DNA from: Hawksworthiomyces lignivorus
Lineage: Eukaryota; Ascomycota; Sordariomycetes; Ophiostomatales; Ophiostomataceae
Assembly: GCA_002917075.1 (NCBI GenBank)
Contig: NTMA01000084.1
Span: 119,609-183,608 of the forward strand
DNA length: 64,000 nucleotides
Direction of reading: 5' to 3'
In this document: positions 1 through 14,016 of the stretch, in pieces
Position numbering within the stretch: the stretch's first letter is position 1
Layout of the letters: each line of letters begins with the position of its first letter
The notes under the pieces: generated by a model
Told to the model about the DNA's origin: nothing
The model's database searches: none
Seen by the model: only the letters and a program-made list of their open reading frames with translations
Translations under genes and position numbers: made by a program

Positions 1-257
1 AATATGAGGAGGCCGAGCAGATGAATCGACGGGCTCTTGATGGCTACGAGAAGCAGCTTGGCAAGGAGCATCCCGACACGCTTACAAGCGTCTACTGCCT
101 TGCGTATTTGTTTCAGCAGCAAATGAGGCTGAAAGAAGCTGATGAGCTATACCAAAGAGCTAATAATGGGTTCATCAAGACCCTTGGGCCTGGCCACCCC
201 ATCACGGTAGCATGCGGACGTCACTATTCTTCTTTAAAGAAACGAAGGGATGGCTGA
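1..257 (+). CDS. TPR-repeat protein, 3' end only (5' part outside window)
   Basis: The reading frame is open from the first bases (codons from position 3) to the TGA at 255-257. It encodes YEEAEQMNRRALDGYEKQLG followed by a second helix-turn-helix unit with LKEADELYQRA. This is the kinesin-light-chain type of tetratricopeptide repeat (motifs YEEAE..xRRAL..xEK.LG.EHPDTL), common in fungal NB-ARC or patatin STAND proteins and in free TPR proteins. About one and a half repeats plus a short basic tail (SLKKRRDG) are present. The Met at 21 is an internal codon, not a start. Which effector or nucleotide-binding domain precedes the repeats cannot be seen here. In cells such repeats form protein-binding superhelices. 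Confidence 0.8.
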   Translation, partial: YEEAEQMNRRALDGYEKQLGKEHPDTLTSVYCLAYLFQQQMRLKEADELYQRANNGFIKTLGPGHPITVACGRHYSSLKKRRDG

Positions 258-1027
258 AAAATGTGCCTGAATTGGCTTAGTCATAGCTGGAGTGGGCTTG
301 GGCTTGTCCCGATGTAAATAACATAAATAGGCAAGGCGATGGTGCTCCTACGTCGTACTGCATTGTGCGCGTCATGTTACGACCACGAGTTCCATGTGAA
401 GGAGAAGAAAGTATTTCTGAGCACTGTAGCAAGCTTCCCTAGGAGAGTGTTAGCCAGACGCTGTTGTGGTGTGCTGCCGCGAATGGCCACGAGGTTGACG
501 TCAAGCTGTGCAAACCTAGCGAGCCCACCTTAACAAAGTTAACTAAAACATTGGCGACGCCCATTTCGCCTTTTACTATACCTAAATGTACCTAATCTCT
601 TTAGGGTATATACTAACCAACAGTGCTCCAAGGCGCCCAGAAACCGTCGCTAGAAGATGAAAGCTGGTGGAAGAAGCACACAAACTTGTCCCTGGAGCTG
701 GCGTATTAATGCGCAGCTGTGAGAAGAGTCAGGTATCTATGTAAGCCTAGTTATGGCGTGGGGTGGAAGACGGAGGAGGGGCACTGTGCGGTTACTGTCT
801 TGGTTGGGGTTATGTAATCCAAAATTTGTTAGCCAGGGCAAACCAAGAAAAGCAGCAGGCTGGACAGTAAGCTGCTATTTTTTCCCCGGCGCAAAACCAC
901 CGTCAACGCCCAAGTCTTGAACGAAGCTGCTTTCGCCCCATTCTTCCTTGCCCCTGCCTCTGTCGAAGAACTCTCATCATTCTTCTCGCATCTCGTGGAT
1001 ATCAATTGAAGCTTCACCGCACGCGCC
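258..1027. other. Intergenic, tandem interval between TPR gene and U2B'' gene
   Basis: This stretch holds the 3' flank of the TPR gene and the promoter/5' leader of the snRNP gene. Short open frames occur (for example 339-533) but have no recognisable family motif or splice context. I see no RNA gene or repeat. Confidence 0.6.
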
Positions 1028-1844
1028 ATGTCTGCCTCCGCATCGTCGCGTGGTCTGCCGCCGCCAGGCGCCGGCCTTCCGGCCAAAGTGGTCCCGATTC
1101 CACCAAACCAGACGTGAGTTGAAGCCGCTTCATGCCTTTGGGGAGCCCGGATACCATGTCTGCTCAGATGTGTTGGCTAACGTTGATACTGCAGTCTCTA
1201 CGTGCGCAACCTGCCGTCAGCCAAGATAAAGAAGGACGACTTGCGGACCGCGCTGTACCTCTTGTTCTCGACCTACGGCCCCGTTCTCGATGTCGTCGCC
1301 CTGAAGACTATGAAGATGCGCGGGCAGGCCCATGTCGTCTTCCGCGACGTGCAGGCGGCAACACAAGCTATGCGGTCTCTTGAAGGCTTTTCCTTCTTGG
1401 GCTCTGAGCTGGTGAGTTCACTATGTCTTGGGCGCTCTCCTCTCTTGCGAGGTATTTTTTTTATTTGAGTTTGTCTATGTACAGTTTCTGACGCGTTCGC
1501 TCAAGCACATATCGTATGCCAAATCAAAATCCAACGTCATTGCAAGGCTTGACGGCACATTCAAGATGCCTACAGCCGCACAGACGGTTGAGATGACCGA
1601 CCTCCAGCAGAGCATCTTCAATGCTCCGGTTCCCGGTGCATCAACAACAGCTGCCGCATCTTCCAGGCCACCAACCACTTCTGCATCGGCAGCCAATGGT
1701 GCTGCACAAGCATCTAAATCTGCTGCTGCAGCCAGTGAAGAAGCTAGGGGACAGAAGCGGACACGTGACGAAGAGGAAGAGGAGGAGGAGGAAGAAGAGG
1801 AAGATAGCGATGTGGCCATGGAGGAGGATAGCGATGACGAGTAA
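1028..1844 (+). CDS. msl1: U2 small nuclear ribonucleoprotein B'' (U1A/U2B'' family)
   Basis: Exons 1028-1113, 1195-1411 and 1485-1844 give 220 aa; both introns are GT-AG (81 and 73 nt). Exon 1 is Gly/Pro/Ala-rich and ends NQT. The RRM follows, with RNP2 LYVRNL at 30-35 and RNP1 RGQAHVVF at 71-78, then the family helix and beta-4 (SLKHISYAKSKSNVIARLDG). The protein would bind stem-loop IV of U2 snRNA together with U2A' in the nuclear spliceosome. Only one RRM is present, as in yeast Msl1, whereas metazoan U2B'' has two. The tail is Ala/Ser-rich, then a run of Glu/Asp (about 195-220). U1A is the main alternative because the RRMs are close, but the RRM followed by a low-complexity tail suits the fungal B'' form. 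Its 3' end faces ATG10, 180 bp away. Confidence 0.87.
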
Positions 1845-2024
1845 GCCTACACCGGGACAAGGGACGAAAAAAGACGCTTGAAATTTAAATGATACCCATT
1901 TGTTCATGGCCGGCTCTTTGGGTTGCAAGTCCGCGGGTATCTGCTGTTCACGCGGCAAGTCCTCGTGAGTTCATGCCATTCCACAACACGATCGGTCTAC
2001 ATAGGTCTGGAGAAGAGGAGACGA

Positions 2025-3001
2025 TCACACCATGGCCATTTCTTTGGGAACCCAGAGGCCGACACAGCCGCCCACGAGACCCAGCCAGACCATCATGTAG
2101 TCCTTCTTGGAGCAGTCAAAGTCCGACATGGCCTCGCCGAGGAGGCAGGGGTGGACAAAGAAGGACGGCACTCCAGTTGTAGGATGATACTGTTGGGGAA
2201 ATCATGCCAATGGAAAAAAAAGAACGGGGAGGGACCGCGTTAGCCTAGCTTGTGGAATATAACATGTATAGCAAAGGCACATTGCCGATACACTTTTCTT
2301 TTGTTCTTTTTTTTATTCATATGGTGACTTACATCGGCCGAAATGCCCCCGATGCTGCCCATCGCGCGGAGGCTATCTTGGTACTGCGGTGGGACGAGGC
2401 GGCGGAACACCGTATCGATGCTGAATGCCGGCTCGTCGTTCGGTAGCCTGTTCAGGCTGAACCATAGGCAGGGCGCCCTGTAGGTCGCGTGCCAGTGGAT
2501 CTCGTAGGTCACCGACCCCACGTCGGGTATGCGTGCTAGCGGAAGGGCGGCCTGTCCAGTAAGCGGCGGCTCTTCGAAATCCTGGATAGCATTTCTCCTT
2601 ACCTCGTCTGCGTCTTCGGACTCGGCCATGGCTTGGTCTTCGTCATCCTGGTCGTCGACGCTGTCCATCGGTCGACCAAACGACAGCCCACCAAGCTGCC
2701 CCGCCAGCTCGTCGTCCTCTTGACGGTGGGCGTCGTCGTAGTCTAGCGGCCGTGTGATTTGGAGGTACGTGCTGTACTCGCTCCCAGACACAGCCGAGAA
2801 CGGTGCTCCAAAAGCGGTGCACACAGAGAGCCGCCAGCGCCGCCGCAGCGGGCCGAGCGTGGCCTGGCGATAGATGCGGTCGAAGTCGTGGCAGACCTCG
2901 GCGAACTCGTCAGGCGTGAGCGCCGGGTAGTCCTGGAAGTCGGCGCCCTTCTTCCCAGCAGAGGGGGCGGCTGCGCCAGCAGCCGGTACCCGCATGGTCA
3001 T
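2025..3001 (-). CDS. atg10: Autophagy E2-like enzyme ATG10
   Basis: Exons complement(2333..3001) and complement(2025..2189), with a 143 nt GT-AG intron, give 277 aa. ATG10 is the E2-like enzyme that transfers Atg12 to Atg5 in autophagosome formation in the cytosol. The N-terminal part has the family helix LTPDEFAEVCHDF and an acidic insert (about 95-140). The core beta-sheet carries YEIHWHATYRAPCLWFSL, and the short second exon carries the active-site motif FFVHPC, with Cys238 the predicted thioester cysteine, followed by DYMMVWLGLVGGCVGLWVP. The exon-2 frame was chosen because it joins GGISAD to YHPTTGVPSFF in phase 0 and restores this motif; reading through the intron loses it. The gene is divergent from the mannosidase and convergent with U2B''. 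Confidence 0.9.
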
Positions 3002-3859
3002 TGTGAAGGCAGAGACAGTCTTCCAACCATATCTGAGACTATATAAATAGCTTGAGGCGTATTTTGTCCGATACTGTACAAGCTGTATAGATAGACTTCT
3101 ATTTGATATCGTTAGGCTCTACAGTATTCAGATCTCGGCACGAGACACTGTGCTGCCACACAGTCTGTACCTGGTTAACAGTCATTAAATACTCCCGTAT
3201 GGGGCTTTGCTTTAGATCTTTCAGCATGGGGTCGACCGCCTGGACGCAGCCTCGCAGCCTATAGAAAGGCGCGGCTGACCTGCTGAGGGCGCCCATCGGG
3301 ATCTCTGACAGGTGCTAATTATAACACTATCCGGACATGTACAGGTGCCAATAATACTACAGTAGCATTAATTATACTTAATACGGCCGTCTATTAAAAA
3401 GCGGGAACAGGGCTTCCTTCCGTATCCGGTAGCAGCTTCCAGCTGTCCTTTTCTGCCGTCAAACTCGCTGCGTCTGACTTCTGCCGGTCTATCCACACAT
3501 CAATCAACGACACGGCTTCTCTTCTCCTTGTTCCGTTCTTTTTTGTGTCCTTTTCTTCATTGCCTCTGTATCATATCGAGACAGGATATTCACAGGGTTT
3601 CTTCAACGGGAGAAACGTTGGTCCTGAAGATCTGTCCTTCTTCTGCCTTAGCTCGGTTCGCTTGGGTCGATTTTGGGAGGATTGTTTTGTTGGTCGTGTC
3701 TGCTATTTGATGATTCTTTTTTTTTTGTTGCTTTCTTCTCGTGCATTCCAGCTCCGCTTGGCTAAAATTTTTTGCTTGTACCATCTATTTCTTCATTTCC
3801 ATCATCCTCGACTCCCTATCACCACCCCCTCCAGCAATGCTTGAGCAGAACGGAGGCCA
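3002..3859. promoter_or_regulatory. Divergent promoter region, ATG10 / GH47 mannosidase
   Basis: This 858 bp interval separates two divergently transcribed genes. An A/T-rich TATATAAATAG sits at 3038-3048, near the ATG10 side. The right half (about 3450-3835) is strongly pyrimidine-rich on the + strand, as usual for a fungal core promoter and 5' leader. No other gene is seen. Confidence 0.55.

Positions 3860-3863
<4 letters not shown>
3837..3863 (+). promoter_or_regulatory. uORF whose stop overlaps the mannosidase start codon
   Basis: ATG at 3837 opens an 8-codon reading frame (M-L-E-Q-N-G-G-Q) that stops with TGA at 3861-3863. The main ORF starts at 3860-3862, so stop and start overlap as ATGA. 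Upstream initiation would end exactly on the mannosidase start codon, a geometry compatible with reinitiation control. That it is translated is inference. Confidence 0.5.
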
Positions 3864-6423
<2,560 letters not shown>

Positions 6424-9400
6424 AGATAGAAAAAAGAAAAATGTACATCTTCTCTTCTGTTTATTATAATTATTCTTGTTTTGTTTCTTGGAATAGGAAA
6501 CCAAAAAGCGGCTCGAAGAAGGGGCTGTCATAGAGACCCAAGGGAGTTTTTTGATGCTTTTTTGCATTCGTATACACATATGGGAATTGGAAAGAAAAAA
6601 AGCAACCAACAACCCGTCGATCTTAAACGCCAAGGGTAGAGAAATCGATTATTTTGTTTTGACATACACTCATTTGCCACTTCAATTGCAAAGCCCCGTG
6701 GAGAAATGCAGCGGAGACAGCTGAGACAGCTGAGATGGATGAGACCGCAAGAGTGAGGCATTTGCTCCCCAAGGCTCAGCTCTCACATGCAAAGCACGTC
6801 CCCCCGCATCAAAGGGAAATCCTTTCTCGGTGGCAGAAGAAAGAAAAGTATCTAATATGTAATAGTTAGCAAACAGAGTTTACAGTGAAAAAAAAAACCG
6901 ATTCATCACCTGCCGAGTTGAGTAGAAGCTTGGGCCAAATTCGACCCAATGATCATTTGGCCATGGTGGCCAGCATAAGTACGGAGTACACGAGATGCAA
7001 ACACCTAATAAGATACATAGCGTTATGAACAAGCCTTCTCCTAGAAACAATAGTGAAAGTCTCCTCGTACGGACTAAAACTCGGCACAATGCCGAGGCGC
7101 TTGGACTTAATGTGTGTTCCAACTTGGCTTCTCACATTTTTACCTGATATGGATATGCTAGAGGCTATCACGTCCATCGGTTCGGGTCTTCGTGATGCAT
7201 GCAAGCTTGACACCGAACATCTGGGTATCAGAACGTATATGCTCTGCTTCAATCTCTATACTCTCATAGAATTTCAAGATACCTCACCAAAGAACTCACC
7301 CCAGTAACAGCGATGAAACTCTGTGCAATAGCTTTCCTGCTCTCGATGCGAGTGACGTATCGAGTCGAGCATATACCTTAAAACGAGAGCGCGTAGCAGA
7401 ATACTAAAAAGAGTCAAGACCGGGTTTGTGTGACGGAAGGGGGCCGTTCAGCCAAGGGACAAACTGTGTTCCTGCATTGTCTCTGCTTTTGGAATCCGAG
7501 CGCCTCGTTGTCTGGCGCACCATTGGCCTGGCCTTAAGACAGCTGAACGATATCAAGCAATTTACTCCTCACTACAAGGAGGACGGAAGGAACAATATGA
7601 TCCTTAGCGTCTTCACTTAGGTTTAGATAGACGCGTGGAGAAAGACAAACTGGTTAGGGCAGCAGTACAGCCTTGTCTCTGTCACAATGTTAAATTATAT
7701 ATCGGCCCGGGACTAAAGTTCCGCAGAGCTCCAATAAAAGACTACCTCCCGTCTCGCTCCTCTACTTTCGAGCAGATTGGCCTTGGTTGTGACCCTCTGC
7801 AATCACTTACCAGCCCTGTCTCTTCTTCCTTGCTTGCCGCTCGCTGGTCTCATCCTATTATATTCGGGCAGGTCCTTCGTTTGTTTTTTAAAGAGGATAG
7901 CTTCTACCTTGGGGCCCCAGAAATGCACAGCACTTTTTAGCAAAGAATGTACTAAGCTGTGCTCAATACACTTAGAGCTGCAAAAAATGTGTGCAACGCA
8001 GTGAACACGTACTCCATAGGAGGCGTGCGGCCGAGTTGCTCGCTTACCCATTTTGCTAGCCCGGCCAGGTCCTCCGACGTGAGACCGAGTAACGGTACCG
8101 GGCATACCTCGAAAGACAACTCCCCTGCTTTAGTACAAGTCACCTAGGCACTTAATACCATACCTCATGTGAAGTGTAGGACGCTCGTCTACGAAATCTA
8201 CAATCAAAATTTCAGAAGCCACGCGTGCAAGATAGTCATAAAGTAGTCAAGATAGCATATTTACAGGATTCTCCACAGAAGGGGTATCGAATAGTGAACT
8301 CCCCTTTCCTCATCTAGATTATATCGAGGGCCCAGAGGCACACGAAGTTCGAATGATCTCTGCCGACGAAAAAAAGTCTACAGTGAGCAAATACCAGAGT
8401 GGGCGTCTTCCCTCCCAGTCGTCTAGGGCGATGTTGGAACATCTGTTTTGCTCCGTCACTGTCCTCTATTCGTGTCGGCTGCAGGCCTGCAGGCCGTGTC
8501 ACAAATATAAAGTCGGTATAGAATTTTGTTGGTGCACGAAGCCGGCCAACTCTTCTCTTGGCCCACGCTATGGCATGGCATCTAAATTCTATATTCATAG
8601 TCGCTAAGCCTCATCCCGCCATAACATTATACATATATATATAATAAAAATAAAAATAAAAAATAAAATAAAATAAAGCTTAATAAAAAGAGAAAACAGC
8701 GCTTTTAATTAGTACTGAAGGTTGCATTTGGAAAAGGCTACTATTTAATATTCAAAGTACTTTCTTTGATATATTGTATGTAGCTACTACAAAATCCGGT
8801 GATTACGGTACTGTGGGACGACTTTCTGCCTCGTATGTAGTCTGGAGTCTGGGGCAGTGATCACGAAGCGTCGTATCAGCGTTGAGCCTGCGAGCAAGGG
8901 GGTGGTTGGAGATAAGCCATTCAATATCTTCTTTTCTCTTTTTTTTTTCCCTTTTTTTTTTTTAATGGTTAAGGGAGATATAGAAAAAAGCGCCAAACAG
9001 AAAACAAAATAATACTTGCACCATCCAAATGATGAGCTCCCTAGAATAGTCTAGTGTGGGTCTCAGGACGGGCGCACTATTGATATCTGCGTTTCCTCCT
9101 CGTCGGTTCTGTGGGGTTCCCGAGCTTTTTCTTATCGTCCCCTACCCGCCCCCCTTTATGCGGACTTTTGTTCGCCTTTGTCGAGAGAGCCTTCTGGGCT
9201 GGGCTTAGCTTAGTGACAAAAAGCACCTTTTCAATCGACATACTTCAATTTGACATCGACAAGAAAGATTAAAAGAGTGCTGCACAGCACGTCGCAGGTC
9301 ATAGAGCTTGTTCCTCGTCTTTCCTCTGGCTACTTCGAACCAATGACGTTGACCGTGGAGGCCGTAATGGCATCAACTAGATAAAGACAGATCCGACTCA

Positions 9401-9744
9401 AAGAGGACCTTCGACAACAGCCTTACCAAGAAGAGCCAGACTGTCTCGTACGATACTTTTATCTCTCCCCCTTTTCACGCCTCTAGTTTCATCTCCAGCT
9501 CTCCATTCATCTGCAACCCCTCCCACGCTGTCCTCCTGCGATCGTGCTAGCATACGGCTCCGCTACAGCCTGACTTTGCATTGCCTTCTCCCGCTCATAT
9601 CTCATATTTTTGTAGCGACGCCCTTCTCCTGGTGGACGTCGCCGGCAGAGAGTGATATCCAAGGAGAAACCCTAATATAAACAGAAAAACAAACTCACAC
9701 ATAGACGGACGAAGCACGAAGAAATTCGTGCCGAACCAACTCCA
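6424..9744. other. 3.3 kb intergenic region; permease promoter and leader at right end
   Basis: No ORF with family features was found on either strand. A TACGGAGTA motif occurs at 6980-6988. An A/T-rich patch with (AATAAA)-like repeats lies at about 8630-8700, and A/T-rich sequence continues to about 9010. The interval 9370-9744 contains no ATG on the + strand and is pyrimidine-rich at 9460-9620, which suggests it is mostly the untranslated leader of the permease. Confidence 0.5.
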
Positions 9745-12048
9745 ATGAAGAAGTCCTCACCGCCCGCCTACAGCGACCGCGACTTTGAGCTTGGCTTTTG
9801 GAAGGCCAAGGAGGACAATTTTCTGCGCCCGGGCACCGGCGGGCGCAAGATGCGCACCAGCAGCAACGCCGACGGAGACGGGAACGACCCAGGCTACTAC
9901 TATGACGACCCGGAGAGGGCGTCGCGGGGCTCGCGCGCCGGCTCGAGCTTTGGCGGCGGCTTCTCCGAGCGCCGGGCCTCCTACGGCGTCGGCGGCATGG
10001 GCGGCCTGCAGCGCCACAATGCCTTCTCTCGCTGGATCGACACCTTCCGCCGCGACCCCAGCCGCCAGTTCACGCCCGCCTCTGTCGCCAACGCGCGGGG
10101 CAGCAGCAGCATCGCCGAAGGCGGCTCCAGGGGCCGGCCGCTGGACGCCGGCTACGCCCTGCAGCCCATGAGCAGCGGCCAGCACGACGACGACGGCGGC
10201 GACGACGGCGGCGACCCCTACAGGCCCGGCCACCACCACATGCGCTTCCACCAGCACCACTTTGACATGCGGAGCGCCAACCTGGCCACCGCGCACTCGG
10301 GCCTGTCGCGCGAGCTCAAGGGCCGCCACCTGCAGATGATTGCCATCGGCGGCTCCATCGGCACCGGCCTGTTCGTCGCCTCCGGCAAGGCCCTGTCGCA
10401 GGGCGGGCCCGCCTCTGTCCTGCTGGCCTACACCTTCATCGGCGCCATGCTGTACTTCACCGTGCACGCCCTGGGCGAGCTGGCCGTCGTCTTCCCCGTT
10501 GCGGGGTCCTTCTCCGCCTTCTCCACCCGCTTCCTGGACCCCTCGTGGGGCTTTGCCATGGGCTGGAAGTGAGTAGTCGGACCACCTCCCCTGAGACATT
10601 TGCCTCTTGCTGTCTGCCGAGACTAACAGGAACGCAGCTACGCACTGCAGTGGCTTATCGTGATGCCGCTGGAGATTATCGCGGCGTCCATGACGGTCAC
10701 CTACTGGAGCGTCTCGATAAACAAGGCCATCTTTGTCACCATCTTTCTCGTCTCCATCATCTCCATCAACCTCTTCGGCGTCAAAGGCTACGGTGAGGCC
10801 GAGTTCATCTTTGCCATCATCAAAGTCACCGCCATCGTGGGGTTCATGTATGTATTCCCTCTCGCCCCCCTCTGCCCCTTCCGCAATACGTCTTTACTTT
10901 TGTCTCAGCACAACCGCCCTTCTCTTCCTTCCAACCCTATCCTTTTTTTTACTGATCTTTCCCCCCTTTTTTTTTCTCCCTCCAGTATCTTGGGCATCGT
11001 CATCAACATCGGCGGCACTCCGACCGAGGGATACATTGGCGGCAAGTATTGGCACGACCCGGGCGCCTTTAACAACGGCTTCAAGGGCATGTGCTCCGTG
11101 CTGGTCACCGCCGCCTTCGCCTTTGCCGGCACCGAGCTCGTCGGCCTGGCAGCCGCCGAGACCCAGAACCCGCGCAAGAGCCTGCCCACCGCCATCAAGC
11201 AGGTGTTCTGGCGCATCACGCTCTTCTACGTCGTCGCCCTGACCCTCGTGGGCATGCTCGTGCCCTTCGACAACCCGCACCTGCCCGGCACCTCCAACAT
11301 TGCCGACGCCACCGCGTCGCCCTTTGTCATCGCCATCGAGAGCGCCGGCATCCAGGTGCTGCCCTCGGTCATGAACACGGTCATCCTCGTCGCCGTCGTC
11401 TCCGTCGGCAACTCGTCCGTCTTCGGCTCCTCCCGCACGCTCGCCGCCCTGGCCGACCAGGGCCAGGCGCCGCGCATCCTGTCCTACATTGACCGCCGCG
11501 GCCGCCCGCTCGTCGCCATCATAGTCGCCTCCCTCTTCGGCTTCCTCGCCTACCTCGCCGACGTCAAGCAGGAGTCCGACATCCTCAACTGGATGCTCGC
11601 CATCTCCGCCCTCAGCAGCGTCTTCACCTGGGGCAGCATCTGCCTCGCCCACATCCGCTTCCGCCGCGCCTGGGCCGCCCGCGGCCGCTCGCTGGACGAA
11701 CTCGCCTTCCGCGCCCAGTCCGGCACCCTGGGCTCCTGGTGCGGCCTCGTGCTCAACATCGCCATCCTCGTCGCCCAGTTCTGGGTCGGCCTGTGGCCCG
11801 TCAACTACAGCGAGAACACCACCCGCGCCAACGTTGCCAACTTTTTCCTCGAGTACCTGGCCGTGCCCATCGTGCTGGTCATGTGGCTGGGCCACAAGCT
11901 GTACTTTGGCACCTCGTACGTGCGCATCGAAGAGATGGACATCGACACGGGGCGACGCGCCTTCAACTTACCGCTGCTGGTCGCCCAGGAGGCGGAGGAG
12001 AAGCGCTACTGGCCGCGGTGGAAGAAGCTCTATAAGTACTTCTGCTAG
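9745..12048 (+). CDS. Amino-acid permease (AAT/YAT family, APC superfamily)
   Basis: Exons 9745-10568, 10638-10847 and 10986-12048 give 698 aa. This is a 12-span plasma-membrane transporter that imports amino acids with protons. The hydrophilic N-terminal tail is unusually long (about 190 residues), with Gly/Ser/Arg-rich sequence and a segment rich in Asp/Gly and His (GDDGG, HHH, HQHH). TM1 follows ELKGRHLQMIAIGGSIGTGLFV, the diagnostic AAT signature. Intron 1 restores GWNYALQWLIVMPLEI and intron 2 restores VGFIILGIVINIGG. Other family motifs are FAFAGTELVGLAAAET and SSVFGSSRTLAALADQGQAP. The tail ends KLYKYFC. Substrate range cannot be read from the sequence. The first ATG after a 375 nt ATG-free leader was taken as the start. 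Confidence 0.93.
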
Positions 12049-12585
12049 AAGCGGAAGGGAAGGTCGGACTGCTTTTTTTATAATGAAGTATATTTTTATG
12101 CGCGGAGTTGAATGGGAAAGGCAGGCTTTGTTGAATTGTTTTTGCGGGGAAAACTAGATACCATGAATGGGCATGCGTACCAGAAAAGACGACTGAAACG
12201 TAACGGCCTTAGGAAAGCTAAAGATACCAAAAGGAATTGGAATAATATAGGATTGGGTCGACATGTCTTTATAAATGGTTATGGTTATGTCTTGAGACCA
12301 GAAACCGCGAATGATAAGAGACAACTTATACATGTGATAAACATTTGTTGCATAACTACGTCTGACTTCGTTGCCCTGGGCTAATCACGGCAACGCAATA
12401 GATTCTATGAAGTAAAGAATGGTCAACCCAACTCGGCATAAAATAGCTGTACTTTGCCAATCTCCCAATGGCTTCTCTGTTCTTACCAACGCTTCTTTCA
12501 TCCTCACATAACAGCAGTCATTTGGCCATCTATCGTCCTGTTCATCTCCTGAATTGCAGCTCGTGTTTATTATTTCAACCCATAT
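12049..12585. other. Convergent 3' intergenic region
   Basis: This region lies between the permease stop and the stop of the minus-strand retropepsin-like gene. An open frame at 12112-12384 lacks family features. Nothing else is seen. Confidence 0.5.
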
Positions 12586-13595
12586 TCAGTCTAGCAAATC
12601 AAGTGGCGGTGGATGTCGCGATGGCCGGTCGTGCCTAATGCTGTTGGTTGTCACTGACATCATTATGGCCAGTTTACTGGTTGTCTCCGTTAGAATGCCT
12701 ATATCCGGCCAGTTGTCCAAATAGTATTCGCTATCTCCTTCTCCGTCTTCGATTTTACTCTTATGTGAGTCGATCTCGTCAACCTTTTGCGCCTTATTAG
12801 ATCCATTCCGTCCATGCCTCTTTTCCTCTTTGTGAGCCAATAGAGGACCTGCTTCAGTTGATTCTGCCATAGGCGTTGTTGGTACTGGGTTTCTAGCCGG
12901 TTCGTTTTGGTATTTCTGCCAGAGATTCCACTGCTCATCGTCCCAAAAGATGTTGACTTTGGACGGCGTGAGAATTGTAGCACTGTCACCATGCTTGTAC
13001 CCAGCTCCTACCAGAACTGATGTAGTTGTTGTTGGCCCATACGGCGGTCCGCTAATGCAGAAAATTGGAACTTCATGCGTGTCATTAGAAACGAAGCAGG
13101 CGAAGGATCTGCCTTCTTCGTCGAGAACACAGCATTTCTTCTTCTCCGTCACATGTTCCGCCTCGAATGAGACTTTGAATCCAGGTAGCGGCCCACCAAC
13201 CATATTGCAAATCGCCGTAGGTATGTGCAATACGTCTTCTAGAACCCATGTGTTATGTGCTTTGGCTCCAGACCCCGTTGGCGAGCGCCGTACCGGTAAA
13301 TGTACCACACCAACACCAATCACTTCAAGGGGAGTTTTCGTCGTGGATGCCTTGGCCTTTTTCTTCTTCTTTGGTGTTGCCACCTCCGCAGGTACATAAG
13401 CTATTGAGGGAAATGGCACATATTCGGCGAACCAGCCTCTATCTCTGCACACACTACATTCGTCGTCGTTAAACGATTAGATTGATGTGCAAAGAGAGAG
13501 AAATTGTTTCCTGCAAGCCACGCAATCATGGATACTTACTAGGCATTCGAATCTTTTGACCAGATCCAATCTCGCGACCTCGGAGACGCCCACAT
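12586..13595 (-). CDS. Copia-retropepsin-derived protein, likely domesticated and catalytically dead
   Basis: Exons complement(13540..13595) and complement(12586..13453), with an 86 nt intron, give 307 aa. The protein starts MWASPRSRDWIWSKDSNAYV, continues CRDRGWFAEYVPF across the splice, and then has VIGVGVVHLPV and TWVLEDVLHIPTAICNMVGG. This is the pattern of the Ty1/copia protease region (WILDSGAS..H....F, then V.G.G.V.L...., then L..VL..P....N), seen in a fungal family of stand-alone proteins. At the place of the catalytic D-S/T-G the sequence reads S-K-D-S-N, so the active-site aspartate and glycine appear lost. No integrase, reverse transcriptase or LTR lies around it. The C-terminal half is charged (KEEKRHGRNG) and low in motifs. 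Exon 1 was set because it restores the W-I-W...V-C-R-D-R-x-W-F motif and begins with ATG. Function is unknown. Confidence 0.65.
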
Positions 13596-14016
13596 ATTCC
13601 GTCGTCTGCAGTAAACTCTCGAGCCGTCCAACAAGTATCATACAATTTTAGAATGGGTTGCTCGATTTGAGTTCTCTCGAGTCAACTATGATCAGGTGAT
13701 GAATACGCAGATAGCGACATGGAATAGAGATGACATAGGGAGGAGGGAGGTGAAAAGCATCTGAGAATGTAAGAAGAGAACAAAAAGAAGCTGTGATAGT
13801 TCCCACGTGTCGAAGTAGGGCACTGTACAATATACCAGAACTTCCGTATTGGGAAGGAACGACTTTGCAGTGCTCTATCTCACAATCGACTATATCACGC
13901 CATCACGTTGTCATATGTATATGTTGAAGGCTCGGTCAAAGAAGACCATTCAGAAGACGACTCTGCTGTTTTCACATATATTTATTGCTGGGTTACCGTA
14001 TGCACTTGACCAACGC
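13596..14016. other. Intergenic, upstream of retropepsin-like gene
   Basis: A 421 bp tandem interval that holds the promoter of the minus-strand retropepsin-like gene and the 3' flank of the aminopeptidase. No gene or RNA feature is seen. Confidence 0.5.

Noticed and set aside
10894..11895. 333-codon antisense frame over the permease
   Set aside because: Shadow of the GC-rich permease exon; composition is low-complexity.
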